Below are positions 45,700-57,258 of a stretch of DNA of 64,000 nucleotides, in pieces (positions within the stretch are counted from its first letter, which is position 1; the number at the start of each line of letters is the position of its first letter). This DNA is from Gnetum montanum (Eukaryota > Streptophyta > Gnetopsida > Gnetales > Gnetaceae). A program made the translations under genes and the position numbers. Where the stretch lies: positions 1,432,877 to 1,496,876 of the forward strand of contig MNCI01010443.1 in assembly GCA_015680685.1 (NCBI GenBank), read 5' to 3'. The notes under the pieces were generated by a model. It was not told the DNA's origin, did no database searches, and saw only the letters and a program-made list of their open reading frames with translations.

Positions 45700-47115
45700 C
45701 TACATTGACCTAGCCATGAAGCCAAGAAGGTAGCCACAAAGATGATTGAACCCCAAATTGAAGCATATCATCAAAGAGGAAATAGAACAACTCCTCAAGG
45801 CATGGTTCATCAATCCCATTATGGATAGTGCATGGGTTAGTCCACTTGTAATTGTGCCAAAGAAAGATGGAAAGTGGCGATTATACATTGACTTTAGGTT
45901 GTTGAGTATGGTAACATTTAAAGATCCTTTTCCATTGTCATTTGTGAACCAAGTGTTGGACACTATCTCCGGGCATTGCTATTATAGCTTCTTAGATGGT
46001 TATAGTGGCTATAACCAAATTCAAATTGCACCAAAAGATCAATCTAAGACAACATTCATGAGTCCCTAGGGGACTTTTGCATATTGAAAGATGTTGTTTG
46101 GTATGTGCAATGCCCTTGCAACATTCCAAAACTTGGTCCTTAGCATTTTTCAACAACAAATTGGTAGCAGGGTAGGAGTCTTCATGGATGACTTCTCTAC
46201 TTATAGAGCTACATTTGAGCAAGCCTTGGACTACCTTGAGTAGGTATTAAAAATATGTGTTGAAATAAACTTCAAGCTCAATTGGTAGAAAATCCATCTA
46301 ATGGTCCAAGAAGGCATAGTACTAGGGCACTAAATTTCACAATAAGGGATTGAGGTGGACATGGAAAAGAATAAAGTCATCCAAGGAATCACACACCAAG
46401 TAGAGATAGTCCAAGATGTCTGATCATTCCTTTGACATATTGGCTGCTACTAATGATTCATAGAGAATATTTCTAAGATCTCAAAGTCATTGGTCAAGCT
46501 TACAAAGAAAGATGCTCTTTTTATTTGGAGTAAGGAGTGCTAATAGGCATTCCAACAACTAAAAGATAAACTCATGGAAATCTAATTCTATAGGCACCAA
46601 AATAGTCCAAACCATTTCAAATAATGAAAAATGCATCTAATTATGCTTTGGGAGTGGTGCTTATGTAGTTGGATGATAGGAAATGTCCATATTACATCTA
46701 CTACATGAGCTAAAGCATTGTGGTTGGATAGTTGAATTACACCACAACTAAAAAAGACCTAATGGCAATGGTGTATGCTCTTGAAATGTTTAGGTGCTAT
46801 GTGCTTAGTTATAAGGTGTTTGTGCACATAGATCATAGTGCCATATACTTCTTAATGAACAAGCCAATGGTGAGCCCCCATAACATACAGTGGCTTGTGA
46901 TCTTGCAAAAATTTGATCTCACAATGGTAGATCAGAAAGTGATTAAAAATGTGGTTGATGACCACCTCTCTCAATTAAGATGGAATAACAAAGAGGAGGA
47001 GATTCCACTCTCTAATCAATTTCTAGATGAACTCCTCTTTATAGGAGCAATAAATGACCAAGTTCCCACTAAATCAAAATGGTATGATGGCATTCTCACT
47101 TACCTTCACACTTAG
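45700..47115 (+). pseudogene. Reverse transcriptase and RNase H of element D
   Basis: The open block 45746-46069 contains IIKEEIEQLLKAWFI, VIVPKKDGKWRLYIDF and YYSFLDGYSGYNQIQIAP. The catalytic FMDD is intact at 46181-46192 after a stop (TAG in place of Trp in SPWGTFAY). The thumb continues to about 46500 with stops. RNase H is open at 46732-47115 (NYTTTKKDLMAMVYALEMF, HIDHSAIYFLMNKP, VVDDHLSQL). The enzyme is better preserved than in element C. Confidence 0.9.
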
Positions 47116-47134
47116 GATATGCCATAAGGTATAG

Positions 47135-48350
47135 ACTTTAGGAAGAAACAATAGTTTCTTCATTGAACAAAGTACTTCATGCAAATCAACGAAAACCTTT
47201 ATAAGGTGTGCATTGATGGCCTAGTTCATTGGTGTGTTCTTGATGTAGATCAACTATGTGTTCTCTAAGATGCTCACGAAGGCCTTTGTGAAGGCCACTG
47301 TGTAGGGAGGTGCATGACCATAAAAATCCCAATGGCAAGATACTATTGGCCTATAATCTTCAAGGATGCCCATCAATTTGTTCAATCTTATGAGTGTTGT
47401 CAATGAGATGGTGGGATGATCACTTGAATGGAGGATCCTCACTAGTGGATTCAACCATTGGAGCCCTTAGACATATGGGGCATTGACTTCATGGATTCCA
47501 TCACATCCATGTCTAATGGAAAGGTGTATATCATCATTGTAGTCAACTACTACACAAAATGGGCAGAAGTAGCAACTGTCATTGACTATACATCATCCAT
47601 TACTACTATATTTGGACAACAAAATGTTGTAAATAGGTTTGGGATGCCACATGCATTAATTTTTGACAATGGAACTCATTTTATAAGTGCCACCTTTCGA
47701 AAACTAATGCAATGCTTGGGGGCCAAACATAAATTAACAACACCCTATCATCCCTTAGCTAATGATCAAGCAGAGGTAACTAACATGAAGATCACAAAGA
47801 TCCTAATAAGGTAAGTGCCACCTTTCGAAAACTAATGCAATGATTGGGGGTCAAACATAAATTAACAACACCCTATCATCCCTTAGCTAATGATCAAGCA
47901 AAGGTAAGTAACATGAAGATCACAAAGATCCTAATAAGGACCATAAGCAAATATAGGAGTAACTAATAGCCTTTGAACTGAATCTTAACCTAAGTATAGC
48001 ATAAAAAAAAGATTAATTAACCTCAACATGCTAGAAAAAAATCAATTAGTGGTCCTAAATGAAGTGCAAAAGGCATTCAACAAGCAACGACATGACCTTA
48101 GAATACAAAAAATAAAATTTCAACCAAGAGCTAAGGTTCTCTACTGGAACTTCACACACATACCTTAGAAAAATGAATTCCAAACGTTGTGGGAGGGATC
48201 TTATATAATTGCTAAAACCTTTCCCTCTAGGGCCATGACCATATACAAATGTAAGAGCCCAAATAAAAAGTAGTTGGTCAACGTCCAACAAATAAAGTCT
48301 TTCCATGAGCCCAAGCAAGCCAATACAATAAATACCTCAACAAATGGACA
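47135..48350 (+). pseudogene. Integrase of element D
   Basis: The zinc-binding region is near 47265-47410 (EGHCVGRC, SYECCQ). The core is open at 47458-47814: WGIDFMDSI (first Asp), ALIFDNGTHFI (second Asp), ANDQAEVTNMKI (Glu), so the DDE triad is complete. A 128-bp tandem duplication then shifts the frame after EVTNMKITKILIR. The C-terminal domain follows in broken frames, with KIKFQPRAKVLYWN near 48110-48150. Confidence 0.88.
47684..47939 (+). repeat. 128-bp tandem duplication inside integrase
   Basis: 47684-47811 is repeated at 47812-47939 with only a few substitutions (for example GCTTGGGGGCC versus GATTGGGGGTC). 128 is not a multiple of 3, so the duplication breaks the integrase frame. 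It duplicates the catalytic-Glu segment. Confidence 0.95.
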
Positions 48351-50450
48351 ACCATGCCCACTCTTTTGGATCTCCTCCTTTCAACTCAATCATGGGGGAG
48401 ATGGTCATTCATGCTAAATCATCCATACAGCTCACTATTTTTTCTATTTTTTGCTTTCCACGTTTTTGATTTTGCAAGTTATTTATTTTACACCTTTTTA
48501 ATTTTAAATCTTTTTCCTATTTTACACCATTTTTTATTTTACACCATCATTAGTGCATTTAAATATTTCTTGAATATTTTACACTTATATATTTTACATT
48601 GTTTTATTTAAGTGTGATTTTTAAATTTTTGCTAATAAATGTGCTTTGTGCCAACAAGACATAGTGGTGATGTAGCTATTACTAATGGTAGTTTGTGCTT
48701 TATATTTTATTTGCTAGTGTCTAGTTTCTATTTTGAATTTTTTTGTCAATTGCTAAGTCATGGTTTCTTTTTCATGGAATAGGCAGTGAGTCCACAACAT
48801 CCACTTATTCACAAACTCTATGGTTTTCCTTGTTTTGGAAGTTTGAGGTCCCTTTTGTTAAATCAACTTTTAATAAATTGGTGATCTTGGCAGCTTCTAT
48901 AATTGGAAAGGACTCAAAGGATTGTACAAGGTGTGACTTCAAGGGGACTCAATATTCTTTGTACTATTTTACTTACTTGGGTGCTTAAGTGTTTTTTCAT
49001 AAACTTCTTACCATTCCATGTCGTCTAATAATAGAAAGTCAAATAAATTCTTTGCATGGTGTGGTTCCCATCCAAAAAGAAAAAAAACAAACAAAGAACA
49101 AAACATGACAAGAATTCAAAGCACATCCCTTAAATAAATAAATGGGCTACAAGCATAAGTTATGGGACTAGAAAGACATGTTACCCATGCTTGAAAGTCC
49201 CCTTTAACTAAGGTCCTATCTCACTTCCTACTTCTCTTTTCTTCTCTTTATGGAATGGTGGTTGTTCTGTGGGAGCACTCTTGTGTCTCAATGGGTGGAT
49301 CGGTCTTAGAGTGATGATGCGAAGTCACTAAAATAGGTTGGTTTTGGTCTGGACTAAGGATGGATCTTCTTAGGTCATTTTAAACACAAAACTTCATAAG
49401 GAACTTATTATGACCTCAATTTGGAATTCCATTCCACCTTCCCAATCATCCATCTATGCTAACCATAATTCACCTCACTGCTAGTGTCCATGTTCTTGAT
49501 TTTGTATCTTCGTCTGACATACTTGAATTCTTAAGTAGAATCTTCCAGGTTTTGGTCCTTAACTTCCATCAACCATTAATCACCTATGGGGCCCATAAAA
49601 TCCTTAGGTTGAGGTTATGCAAAGGAAAATAAGGCATGGGGATGATATGGAAAGGATGTACTCTCATATCTTTTGGTTGGGTTCGTTAAGCACCTTATCC
49701 TTAGGCATTTTTTCAAACAGAATCTTTCATACACCCATCTTCCACATTAGACTATGTGCTCCTTTACATATTTTATTTATTAAATACATTATTCATCAAA
49801 ATTTTCAATTTTTGAGCTTTCAAAGATCCTCCTCAATGATTATATCATATTATTGGATTTTCTGGGATTCCATAGATTTCAAATACATTGAAAACTTCCT
49901 CCTATTTTTTGAGATATTCAAATTTAAAAAATTTTGCCTATGGATCCCATTGATGAAGGAAAACCATATATATGGGGCCCCATCGACATAAAGAAAAATA
50001 GTATATATTGGCATGACCCCACTTGGAAAATTTTACATTTTCTCACAAACAACAAAAGAATTTTTTCAATTTTTCAAAGTCCAGAACCTTCCAGAGCCCA
50101 TAACTTCCAAACCATTTATCCAAATCACTCCATTCTTCAACCTTGCAACTACTGGAAGTAAGCTCTTCATTTTTGAGGCCACAAATGTACCATTTTTGAT
50201 AGAAAAGCTTTCACCATTTTTCTAACTTCCATAAAGGTTTAACAAAAAAATAAATTATTAAACACCAAATCATAAGAGTTAAACCTTTCCAACAAGCTAT
50301 GGAGACATTTATAATAAATAATTAATAAAATAATCAATTTTCCATGGTCCATCCTTAGCCAAAGTGTAGCTAACTAACAAGAGAAGGTATTCAAAACTAT
50401 AAAGTTAGACATTGTATCTACTAAACTATGGATGTGTTATGATCATGGAT
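48351..50450 (+). other. Spacer between integrase and env-position ORF, element D
   Basis: No gene that I trust. 48430-48610 is T-rich with repeated TTTTACACC and would translate as a chance hydrophobic stretch. The blocks shared with elements C and E show that this long spacer is an element feature. Toward the end, AACCTTCCAGAGCCC (50086) and AGCCAAAGTGTAGCTAAC (50357) match element C. Confidence 0.6.
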
Positions 50451-50459
50451 GGCACCAAA

Positions 50460-53290
50460 AGGGATGCACACGTAGGAAGCAAGAGCATGTCAATCAAGGG
50501 AAAAATGTCCTAGAATGGGAAGAGGCCAAGAATATGCCTAAGAAGAACCGTTGGCAACCCATGCCATAGGTCCTCCTAGGAAAGAGGCAGAAATGGAATC
50601 CATCATACATATTCTAGAACAAGCAATAGCAATAGAACACTCCCATTGGGATGATAAGCTAGCACCACAAGAAAATCTAGAAGTGACCTTGATAGAGACT
50701 TGCCTGAATCAAATTAGATTATGGGAAGTTCAAAAATTTATGTTCTAGGAGTTAAACTTTGGCCCATTCTTGGAGAAAGAACCAAAAGAAGTGTAGGACC
50801 AGCTAAAGACCTCTTCCATGTGGTCAATCATCACTTCTATCAAGGAGTGGTACATGGGAAAGACCTTCCTATTTTGAAACATTAGGTGACCCAAATCAAT
50901 AGTGAAAATCAAGGACATCTTAGTGTCCTACTTGGTGTAAGTCATTATTGCAGTGGTTGGGTTGCTTAAAACAAAGGCAAGTCTTATTGAGATTTAAATA
51001 TAGGTACATCCCAGCATCAAGAAAGAATGGGTTCAATGATGCTATGGTGTTGATTGCAAGGAGTTTGGCACACTCGCACTAGCAGAGAGGATCCACCACA
51101 AGATTGTAACCTTCCACCTCAATCCCATGTTGAAGCCAAGCAAAATCACTACCTTCTCTACCCAAGCATGCACTGCTCTAAGTGGGAGATTCTCCATCAA
51201 CCTTTCACGGCTGATCTATCTAAAGATGGAGAAATAGTTTAAAGAAGATGAACATGGAAGGAAGGCACTCCCGTTCCCATGCCTCATTAGGAAACTCTAT
51301 TAAAGGGAAGGAATAGCCTATTACATCAATGACATCATTAGGTAAGTTTTGACCACCAACTAGGCAAAAATGATGAAAGATAAGACATCTACAATGACTA
51401 TCCATGAAGAGGAGTAGTGACTACCACCTCCACCTACCACTCAAACAACTATCCTAGACATTGCCACAATTGCCCAATAGTTGCTTGAATATAGAGAATG
51501 GCTCTTGAGTGAACAAGAGCAACAAGCAAGCACAAGTGGTGGGGGCCCATCCATATACAGGCCAATAATGAGTCACCTAAATGAGGTGCCCCAAACAATC
51601 AATTTGATGGGTGGAGGTGGATCCATCTTTTCAACCCAAAGAACGTAGCTACATGTAAGGTTGAATCTAAGTTCCAGAGAGGTTACAATATCTCTCATGG
51701 AACAATAGCCACTCCTAGAAATCTCTAGAAACACTGTGACCTTCTCAATGCACTTAGAGAAGGGTGAGGGGGCAACTGTATTGGTGATGCAACACCAAGG
51801 GTAGGAGATTGCAGTAGAAGTGGTTACTAACAATATTTTCAAAACTCTCAACACACCTACAGCATCTGTGCTAGATATTACTACACTCAAAGATGTGTAG
51901 ATGTCTACAGAAATCACAAGCAATAGAATAAACATAGCACAACATAAAGATTTGATGGATTGACTAGTGGGAGTTGGGCAATCACTTTTGAATGTCTTTG
52001 ACCTTCCAAACACATTAGTGTAACTCAATTAGAGCTACTTGGGGCAAGGGGCAAGAATATTATCTTGGAGGGGCAACTTGAAATAGCCAAGGAGTAGAAC
52101 GAATGCTTGGCTATGGAAGTTGCTAAATTAAGAGCCCAAATTGTTGATCCTACATTTCTCAACTTGGCACTGACAAGAGATGAATCTATGTAATAGCTTC
52201 AACCAAATTGAAAGGGGTTGAGGGTGCAATGAAGATGAAGGCATTCTATACATCCTTAGCAAAGGCCACACAACACAAGATTTATAAGGCCTTGTATTAA
52301 ACATGCCAAGAGAACATCTAACTGACTATAGAGAATCATCACCTTTAAAATGTTGATGTGCACAAGCACCAATTAACTAATTTCATCCATCAACAGTAGG
52401 AGTAATTGGCCAGAGAAAACATAGAACTGAGGAGATTGGTAGTAAAGAATAGGAATCTCTCCATGAAGGAGGTGCATGCCCTTCACCAAAAAACTACAAT
52501 CAAGGTAGCCACCTAGAAATTTGAAGCTCTCAAATTTGATAAAGCCAAAGATCATTATAGAGAGCAGGTTGGTCTACAAAAGAAAATAAAAAAACATATT
52601 TAATTGACAAAGGAAAAAATGAATGAAGCACTCTAACAACTCTAGTAAGGTAGAGAATTTTGGCAACCTATCATTGATGGGATAGATGCCTACAATAAGG
52701 TGAAAATCTACACAAAGGAGTTGCAGATCAAGGAACTGATGGAATATATGGGGCTCACCAATCTTTGTTATGAAAACCTAGCCATTGTGACTATCAAATG
52801 ACTACATTCAAAGCTCAAGAAATAGGTGGCTAGCTTGTACTTGTTGTACGAGGCTAAGTTTAAGCATCACAAAGATACTGAGTAGAAGTTAGTGGTGGCA
52901 AACGTTGAACTTGAGGTTCTCAAGGCACAATTCACTGATCAACGATCAACTACCGAGAACCTAGCCAAGAGGTTGAATGCCTAATAGAAGCTACAAAATG
53001 TAGTCAGAGTATTCAACATTGAACACAAATAGTCCACTACCTAGTTTGTCAATGTGAAAGAAATGTTCCCAATAATACCTTGTTTGTAGGACATCCCCAA
53101 TCCAACCCACATTGGTGATGCCGAGTGGACTGTAAATGATCCCCAAAGTAAGGAGGAGAAGATGAAAGCATTACTTGATGTCTTTCACCTTCCACTAGAG
53201 GTTATAGCCACCGTAGGATAACCACAGCTGCCTTAGATATTGCACATGCCTAAAGTCGATGAAGGTACTTTAGAACCTCAAGAGCCTCGA
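50460..53290 (+). pseudogene. Env-position ORF of element D
   Basis: Readable through many stops. N-terminal third: MESIIHILEQAIAIEH, HLNPMLKPSKITTFSTQAC, LSGRFSINLSRLIYLKMEK and HGRKALPFPCLIRKLY followed by GIAYYINDII, which element C shares. Middle: acidic, Pro-rich and Ser/Gly-rich linker (STSGGGPS). C-terminal third (52.2-53.2 kb): long helix-forming, Lys/Glu/Leu/Gln-rich sequence that looks like a coiled coil. The place between integrase and 3' LTR is that of the Athila env-like or ORF-1-type gene, whose function is not settled. I see no convincing signal peptide or membrane segment. Confidence 0.65.
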
Positions 53291-53543
53291 TGACTTGGGA
53301 TTATCTGATCTTCACCACCACCTTCACACCATCAAAGGATGTGCTATCCAATTTTGTGTAGTCACATCATGATGTTCATTTTTGTATCATGAACACCACA
53401 ATTTTTGTAATTCATTGATTTGTACACTTAGACATTTAGTTTTGTTAAGTTAGTTTGTTTTGTTAAGAGTCACTTGATAATCCCATACCTTCCCAATTTT
53501 GTAAAAGAGCTCAAGGATGAGTTTTCATTTAGTTGTAGGGGTA

Positions 53544-54149
53544 TGATGAGCATCAAAGTGTTGTGTCAATGAGCCCCCATCGATAAGGTCACATCAATGT
53601 AGCAATTGTTACATCTATGGGGCCTTGTTGACGTAGTACTATAGTAAAAACTATAAATACAAGCTCTCAACCATGTTTATGGGCATTCAAGTCATAGTAG
53701 TAGTCGAACTCTTGTAGTTTTTACATTTGAAAGTTATAATATTTTCTTGAGTGCTCATAGTAGGAGTCATTGAGTGTACGGATATTTATTCGAACACTAT
53801 TATATCTGAACCATACTAATGTGTGCACCAATAAAGATGAGCTTCTTAATAAACCTTGTAGCATTCTGGATAATTTAAATGTTTTCTTTATACATTCATT
53901 AGTTTTATTAAATATTCAATCAATTAAGCTAAATTAGACTTTAATTAATTAAGCTAAATATATTAAGTACATAAGTATGACCACTTTAAGCATAAACACA
54001 TATTTGCTTGGTAATCCTAGTAGCATTATTACTTGGTGTGCCCAATAGCGTAGTGCTTGGTAATTCAGCAATGGATATGTGGGTTTAGGATGTGTACGAA
54101 AAGTGGGACTAGATACTTATGTTGGGACTTAGAGACTAGTAAAGTAGTT
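53544..54149 (+). repeat. 3' LTR of element D, left part
   Basis: Starts TGATGAGCATC after the purine-rich TAGGGGTA (probable polypurine tract, 53536-53543). TATAAATA at 53652-53659. It matches the 5' LTR up to AAAGTAGTT (54141-54149), where a 2.25-kb insertion begins. Confidence 0.9.
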
Positions 54150-54382
54150 GTTGAGGCCAACCTTGCCCATGCTAGGCACAAGGCCATGATTGATAACTAT
54201 ATATCTTAGGGTGTCCCTACATTACATTCCAACTTGCCATAAATTAAAATTTCCAAATCAAGAGTCATACCACTAAGTTAATACCTCATTGTTAAAACCA
54301 AAGTTGAAAAGATTTGCTGTGAAATAATTCTAATGCTCTCCTACTATCAAAAGAGTGAAATAATTCTACCTTGACAATCATA

Positions 54383-54412
54383 AATAAATAAATAAATAAA
54401 ATAAAAAAAAGT
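54383..54412. repeat. AAATA microsatellite
   Basis: Runs of AAATAAATAAATAAATAAA inside the left part of the 2.25-kb insertion. Confidence 0.8.
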
Positions 54413-54952
54413 TTTGGCATGATTCTATATAAAGTATAATCAAGAAAAATTGGATACTTAAACTTGACCTACATCATCATCAAGAATTAGTTAACCCTGG
54501 CTAATCTTTTTAGGTCAAGAAATAATTTAGCAATTATTTGAAGCTATAACAAAAAGCTATACTTTTATGCTAATCCAAATGGTACATCTTAGTATATTTA
54601 TTGCAAATCACATGTTCTAACTAAGTAGCCTAAGTGGACATGTAACATTAATGAATCAAAGTAGTCCACTTTTTAAGTATTAACATATTACAATTATGTT
54701 ATTGCAACTAGAAGTTTTTATGGTTTAATGTAATAATTCTACATATTTTTAGTATTTTGTAATTAGCAGTTTAATTGATTATTGTTTTGGATCACTAAGC
54801 ACAAAGAAAATGCTACTTTTTTTTAAATATCACTAAAAGTAAATAAAATAATTACAGAAACTGAAGCTTTGTTACTTCTCAAAATAACAAATATTACATT
54901 TTCAAGCCTTTCTTTTCTTGTCAGACGGTATTGAATGTAAATTCATATTTAA

Positions 54953-55369
54953 TTGCGTTCCGAGGCAAGAACGTGGTGGGCACTTAAAACGGCCAAGGGT
55001 AGTGGATGGACGAAGATGTTCCAAAGCTTAATCATATGCGCCTACAACCCATTGAGTCTTATTTCTATTCATGCCTGTGTTCTGCCGGAACCAAAGTTTC
55101 ACGTGGCAAGATTATACTCAACAAAAACTTCAATTGTCTTTAGTTCGGTTGATGACATAGTAGACAACTATGCAACATGGGCAGAATTTCAAGGATTTTA
55201 TGAGGCTCTGCAGAAATGGGATCATTCAATGGTAGAAGCGGGGGCTTACACTGATGAAATAAATGCAATCTCAAAATTCACCATAAACATTGTAAATGAT
55301 ATTTCTGTAGAAGCCAACAAGAAGCAGCAGAAATGTGGAACGTTACCTGCTGGACGTGGGTTGCCGTAA
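54953..55369 (+). pseudogene. Terpene synthase fragment (C-terminal, class I domain)
   Basis: A frame of 138 codons in which residues about 45-122 match class I terpene synthases: EPKFHVARLYSTKTS, then the metal-binding DDxxD motif as VDDIVDNYAT (DDIVD at residues 67-71, 55151-55165), then FYEALQKWDHS (usual form: FTEAIRRWD). The motif binds the magnesium that holds the prenyl diphosphate. Only about 80 residues of a 550-850 residue protein are present. Neither the N-terminal part nor the NSE/DTE motif is seen, and no natural start or stop. It lies inside the 2.25-kb insertion, so it was probably carried in. A retained exon of a decayed gene is the alternative. Confidence 0.75.
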
Positions 55370-56399
55370 TTGCACAGCAATTACAATGGATCATGGAGTG
55401 TTACGTGGGTGACTGGTGGAAAGCGTTACGTGCATCAATGGTGAAGGCAGTTACAGTGAACATGGGCATTCATAGTGCAAATGGTGGTGCGGCTGAAATC
55501 GTGGCTATTCAGGGCAGCGGTTACTGTAGAATGTGCAGTGTTTTGGCAGTTACTATAGCAGCCTGCAAACATGAATAATGGTAGCAAAACATGGTTGCCA
55601 TCATAAATGTGGGTGATGGACAAAATCGTCAAGTTCATGGTAGCCGTGGCGGTAAGCGTTATGGGGGTGCCACTAACTCCAACAGCCCAACGTGCAGCTA
55701 TAAATCAGAGTCTTTGGCACAAGAGTGGGGAAAGGGCTCTTTCTATCAATCTTGAGGGGAAGCTTCCTGTCTGGATGTAGTGGTTTCCTCCTTTTTTCTT
55801 TCTTTTTCCATGCATCCACCTATTCAAGGAGGGTCGAAAGCAGAAGCCAGCAGCTCAAAATCGGATCCTTGTGGGACTTCCTGGCAATGGCAAGAGGGTT
55901 CTCTCTCTCTTCTTTCTATCTACAACAACGCAGGTAGCACAGCCCATGTGCAAGATGTGAGACATGCAGTGTTCTTTGGGCCAACAGCTTGTCTTGGTAG
56001 TGCAGACGTGGGTGGATAATCTTTTTATCTACGATGGTGCACAGAAGGTGGCAGACAGTGGTAGGCTTTGAGGATCATAGTTGTTGCCCTATGCAGACTA
56101 CGGTGGGCAGTCTCTCTTTCTCTCTTTCTCCTCCTCCTCACTCCCTCTTTCTCTCTACGATGGTGGCGTTCCAAGCAATGCACGTGGTTGCCAGAACGGC
56201 ATTGTACTAGCTAAAGTAGCGACACCAGAGAGGCAGTTTCTAAATTTCTTTTTAGTTTATTATTTGCAAAAGGCCACGTAACCCTCTCTAACTAATATTA
56301 TTCCCAAGTTTTTGTACACATATAGGAAGCACCCTAAGCAATAGTCTCCTAAAACAAGTTTTCTTTTCTGATGTTGGTGCTTCCAAAATTTATGCATCA

Positions 56400-56693
56400 A
56401 TAGTAGTTAAATTAGATTAGTTAGTAAAATTACTACATTTCTCTCTCTCTTTTAAGTGCTAAAGAACATAAAACATAAAACATAAAACAATAAAAATCAT
56501 ATGCCTTGATTATGCTTAACCATACCATATGCATCACAAGTGTAATTAGGAAGACAACAAATGACCTTAAGGCAAGGTTCACTACCTAAAGACTAGTGCA
56601 CCAGAAACTATAGAGTTTGTAGAATTTGACCAGATCGCATTTGAACACTTCATGATTTTCATGGTTGGGCATAGGGGTACCTTGCCACTCATC
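56400..56693 (+). repeat. 3' LTR of element D, right part
   Basis: Begins with the repeated ATAGTAGTT, includes the CT microsatellite and the inner end ATGGTTGGGCATAGGGG, and finishes CCACTCATCA at 56693. Confidence 0.9.
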
Positions 56694-56698
56694 ATAGA
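56694..56698. repeat. Target-site duplication of element D, right copy (TAGAG)
   Basis: Identical to 35996-36000; together they mark the integration site. Confidence 0.9.
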
Positions 56699-57240
56699 GG
56701 AAGTCAATTATGCTAAGGAGATAATGAATGCTACATAAGAAAATGGATGGTTGCATCAAGAAAAATAAAGAAAGTAATGGTTTTAGTCATGGAATATTGT
56801 AATAGAGATGTTTCTTTAAATAAAAGATTCTTATGAAGCCTATAAAAGAAAAAATTTTCACTAAATTTTGGTTGAGCATATGAAGGAAAAAGCATTTTTA
56901 TTTACATTATATTAGAGGAGGTTTGTTATCTAGTACTAAAGAGTATCTATTCTTAGCTATTCCTAATTATTTAAGAAATCAAATTGCTAGAGCGAAAATA
57001 AGCTCTCATCATCTCCTTATTGAGATAGGTTATTAGATCAATTTACTATGAGAAGAGCATATTTGTAAACTATGCAAACAAAGCATAGAAAATGAAGAAC
57101 ATATTTTCTATTTTGTCCATTTTTGGCTCACATTGGATTGAATTATAGTATTAATTGTAATACATTGATTGTTTTCTTTCAAATTGACCCTATCTACTTA
57201 TGGCATTGCATCAATGATGTTTTCAACTTTCTTCAAAAAT
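56699..57240 (+). pseudogene. LINE reverse transcriptase C-terminal end, downstream of element D
   Basis: Continues the frame broken at 35995 (SHIE|EVNYAKEIMNAT). The segment 56955-57130 reads IPNYLRNQIARAKISSHHLL, then EEHICKLCKQSIENEEHIF. This is the usual C-terminal Cys/His motif of many LINEs (RICxLCxxxxxEDExHFL). Stops and frame changes are present. Ends before the solo LTR at 57259. Confidence 0.65.
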
Positions 57241-57258
57241 ATGTTGAAGCTTTGTAAC

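Larger units (their letters stand above)
54150..56399 (+). mobile_element. 2.25-kb insertion in the D 3' LTR carrying a terpene-synthase fragment
   Basis: The D LTR is continuous except for this segment. It is flanked by AAAGTAGTT (54141-54149) and ATAGTAGTT (56400-56408), 8 of 9 bases identical, as expected for a 9-bp target duplication. The ends (GTTGAGGCC... and ...TTATGCATCA) show at most a short, imperfect inverted similarity (TTGAGGC/TTGATGC). Inside: AT-rich left part with an AAATA microsatellite (54383-54412), the terpene-synthase fragment, GTTAC-rich repeats (55390-55565), TATAAATC (55699), and a CT-rich stretch (56108-56160). No transposase is seen. A Pack-MULE-like, non-autonomous element is the best guess; a LINE-mediated or other insertion is possible. 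Confidence 0.6.
36001..56693 (+). mobile_element. Full-length Athila-like LTR retrotransposon (element D) with two nested insertions
   Basis: Order on the plus strand: 5' LTR 36001-36927, PBS 36928, gag (37080-37582 and 43190-44600), protease, RT-RNase H, integrase, spacer, env-position ORF (50460-53290), 3' LTR (53544-54149 and 56400-56693). Both ends carry TGATGAG/CTCATCA, flanked by a perfect 5-bp repeat TAGAG. Of the 20.7 kb, about 5.6 kb is nested element E and 2.25 kb an insertion in the 3' LTR, leaving a native element of roughly 12.8 kb, a usual size for Athila. The LTR copies differ by indels and many transitions, so it is old. All protein frames are broken. Confidence 0.88.

Noticed and set aside
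55725-56281. Ser/Phe/Leu-rich open frames at the end of the 2.25-kb insertion
   Set aside because: They come from CT-rich low-complexity DNA; no homology recognised.
54150-56399. Reading the 2.25-kb insertion as a solo LTR (TG at 54152, CA at 56399)
   Set aside because: The 5-bp flanks of that reading do not match, whereas the 9-bp flanks AAAGTAGTT/ATAGTAGTT do.
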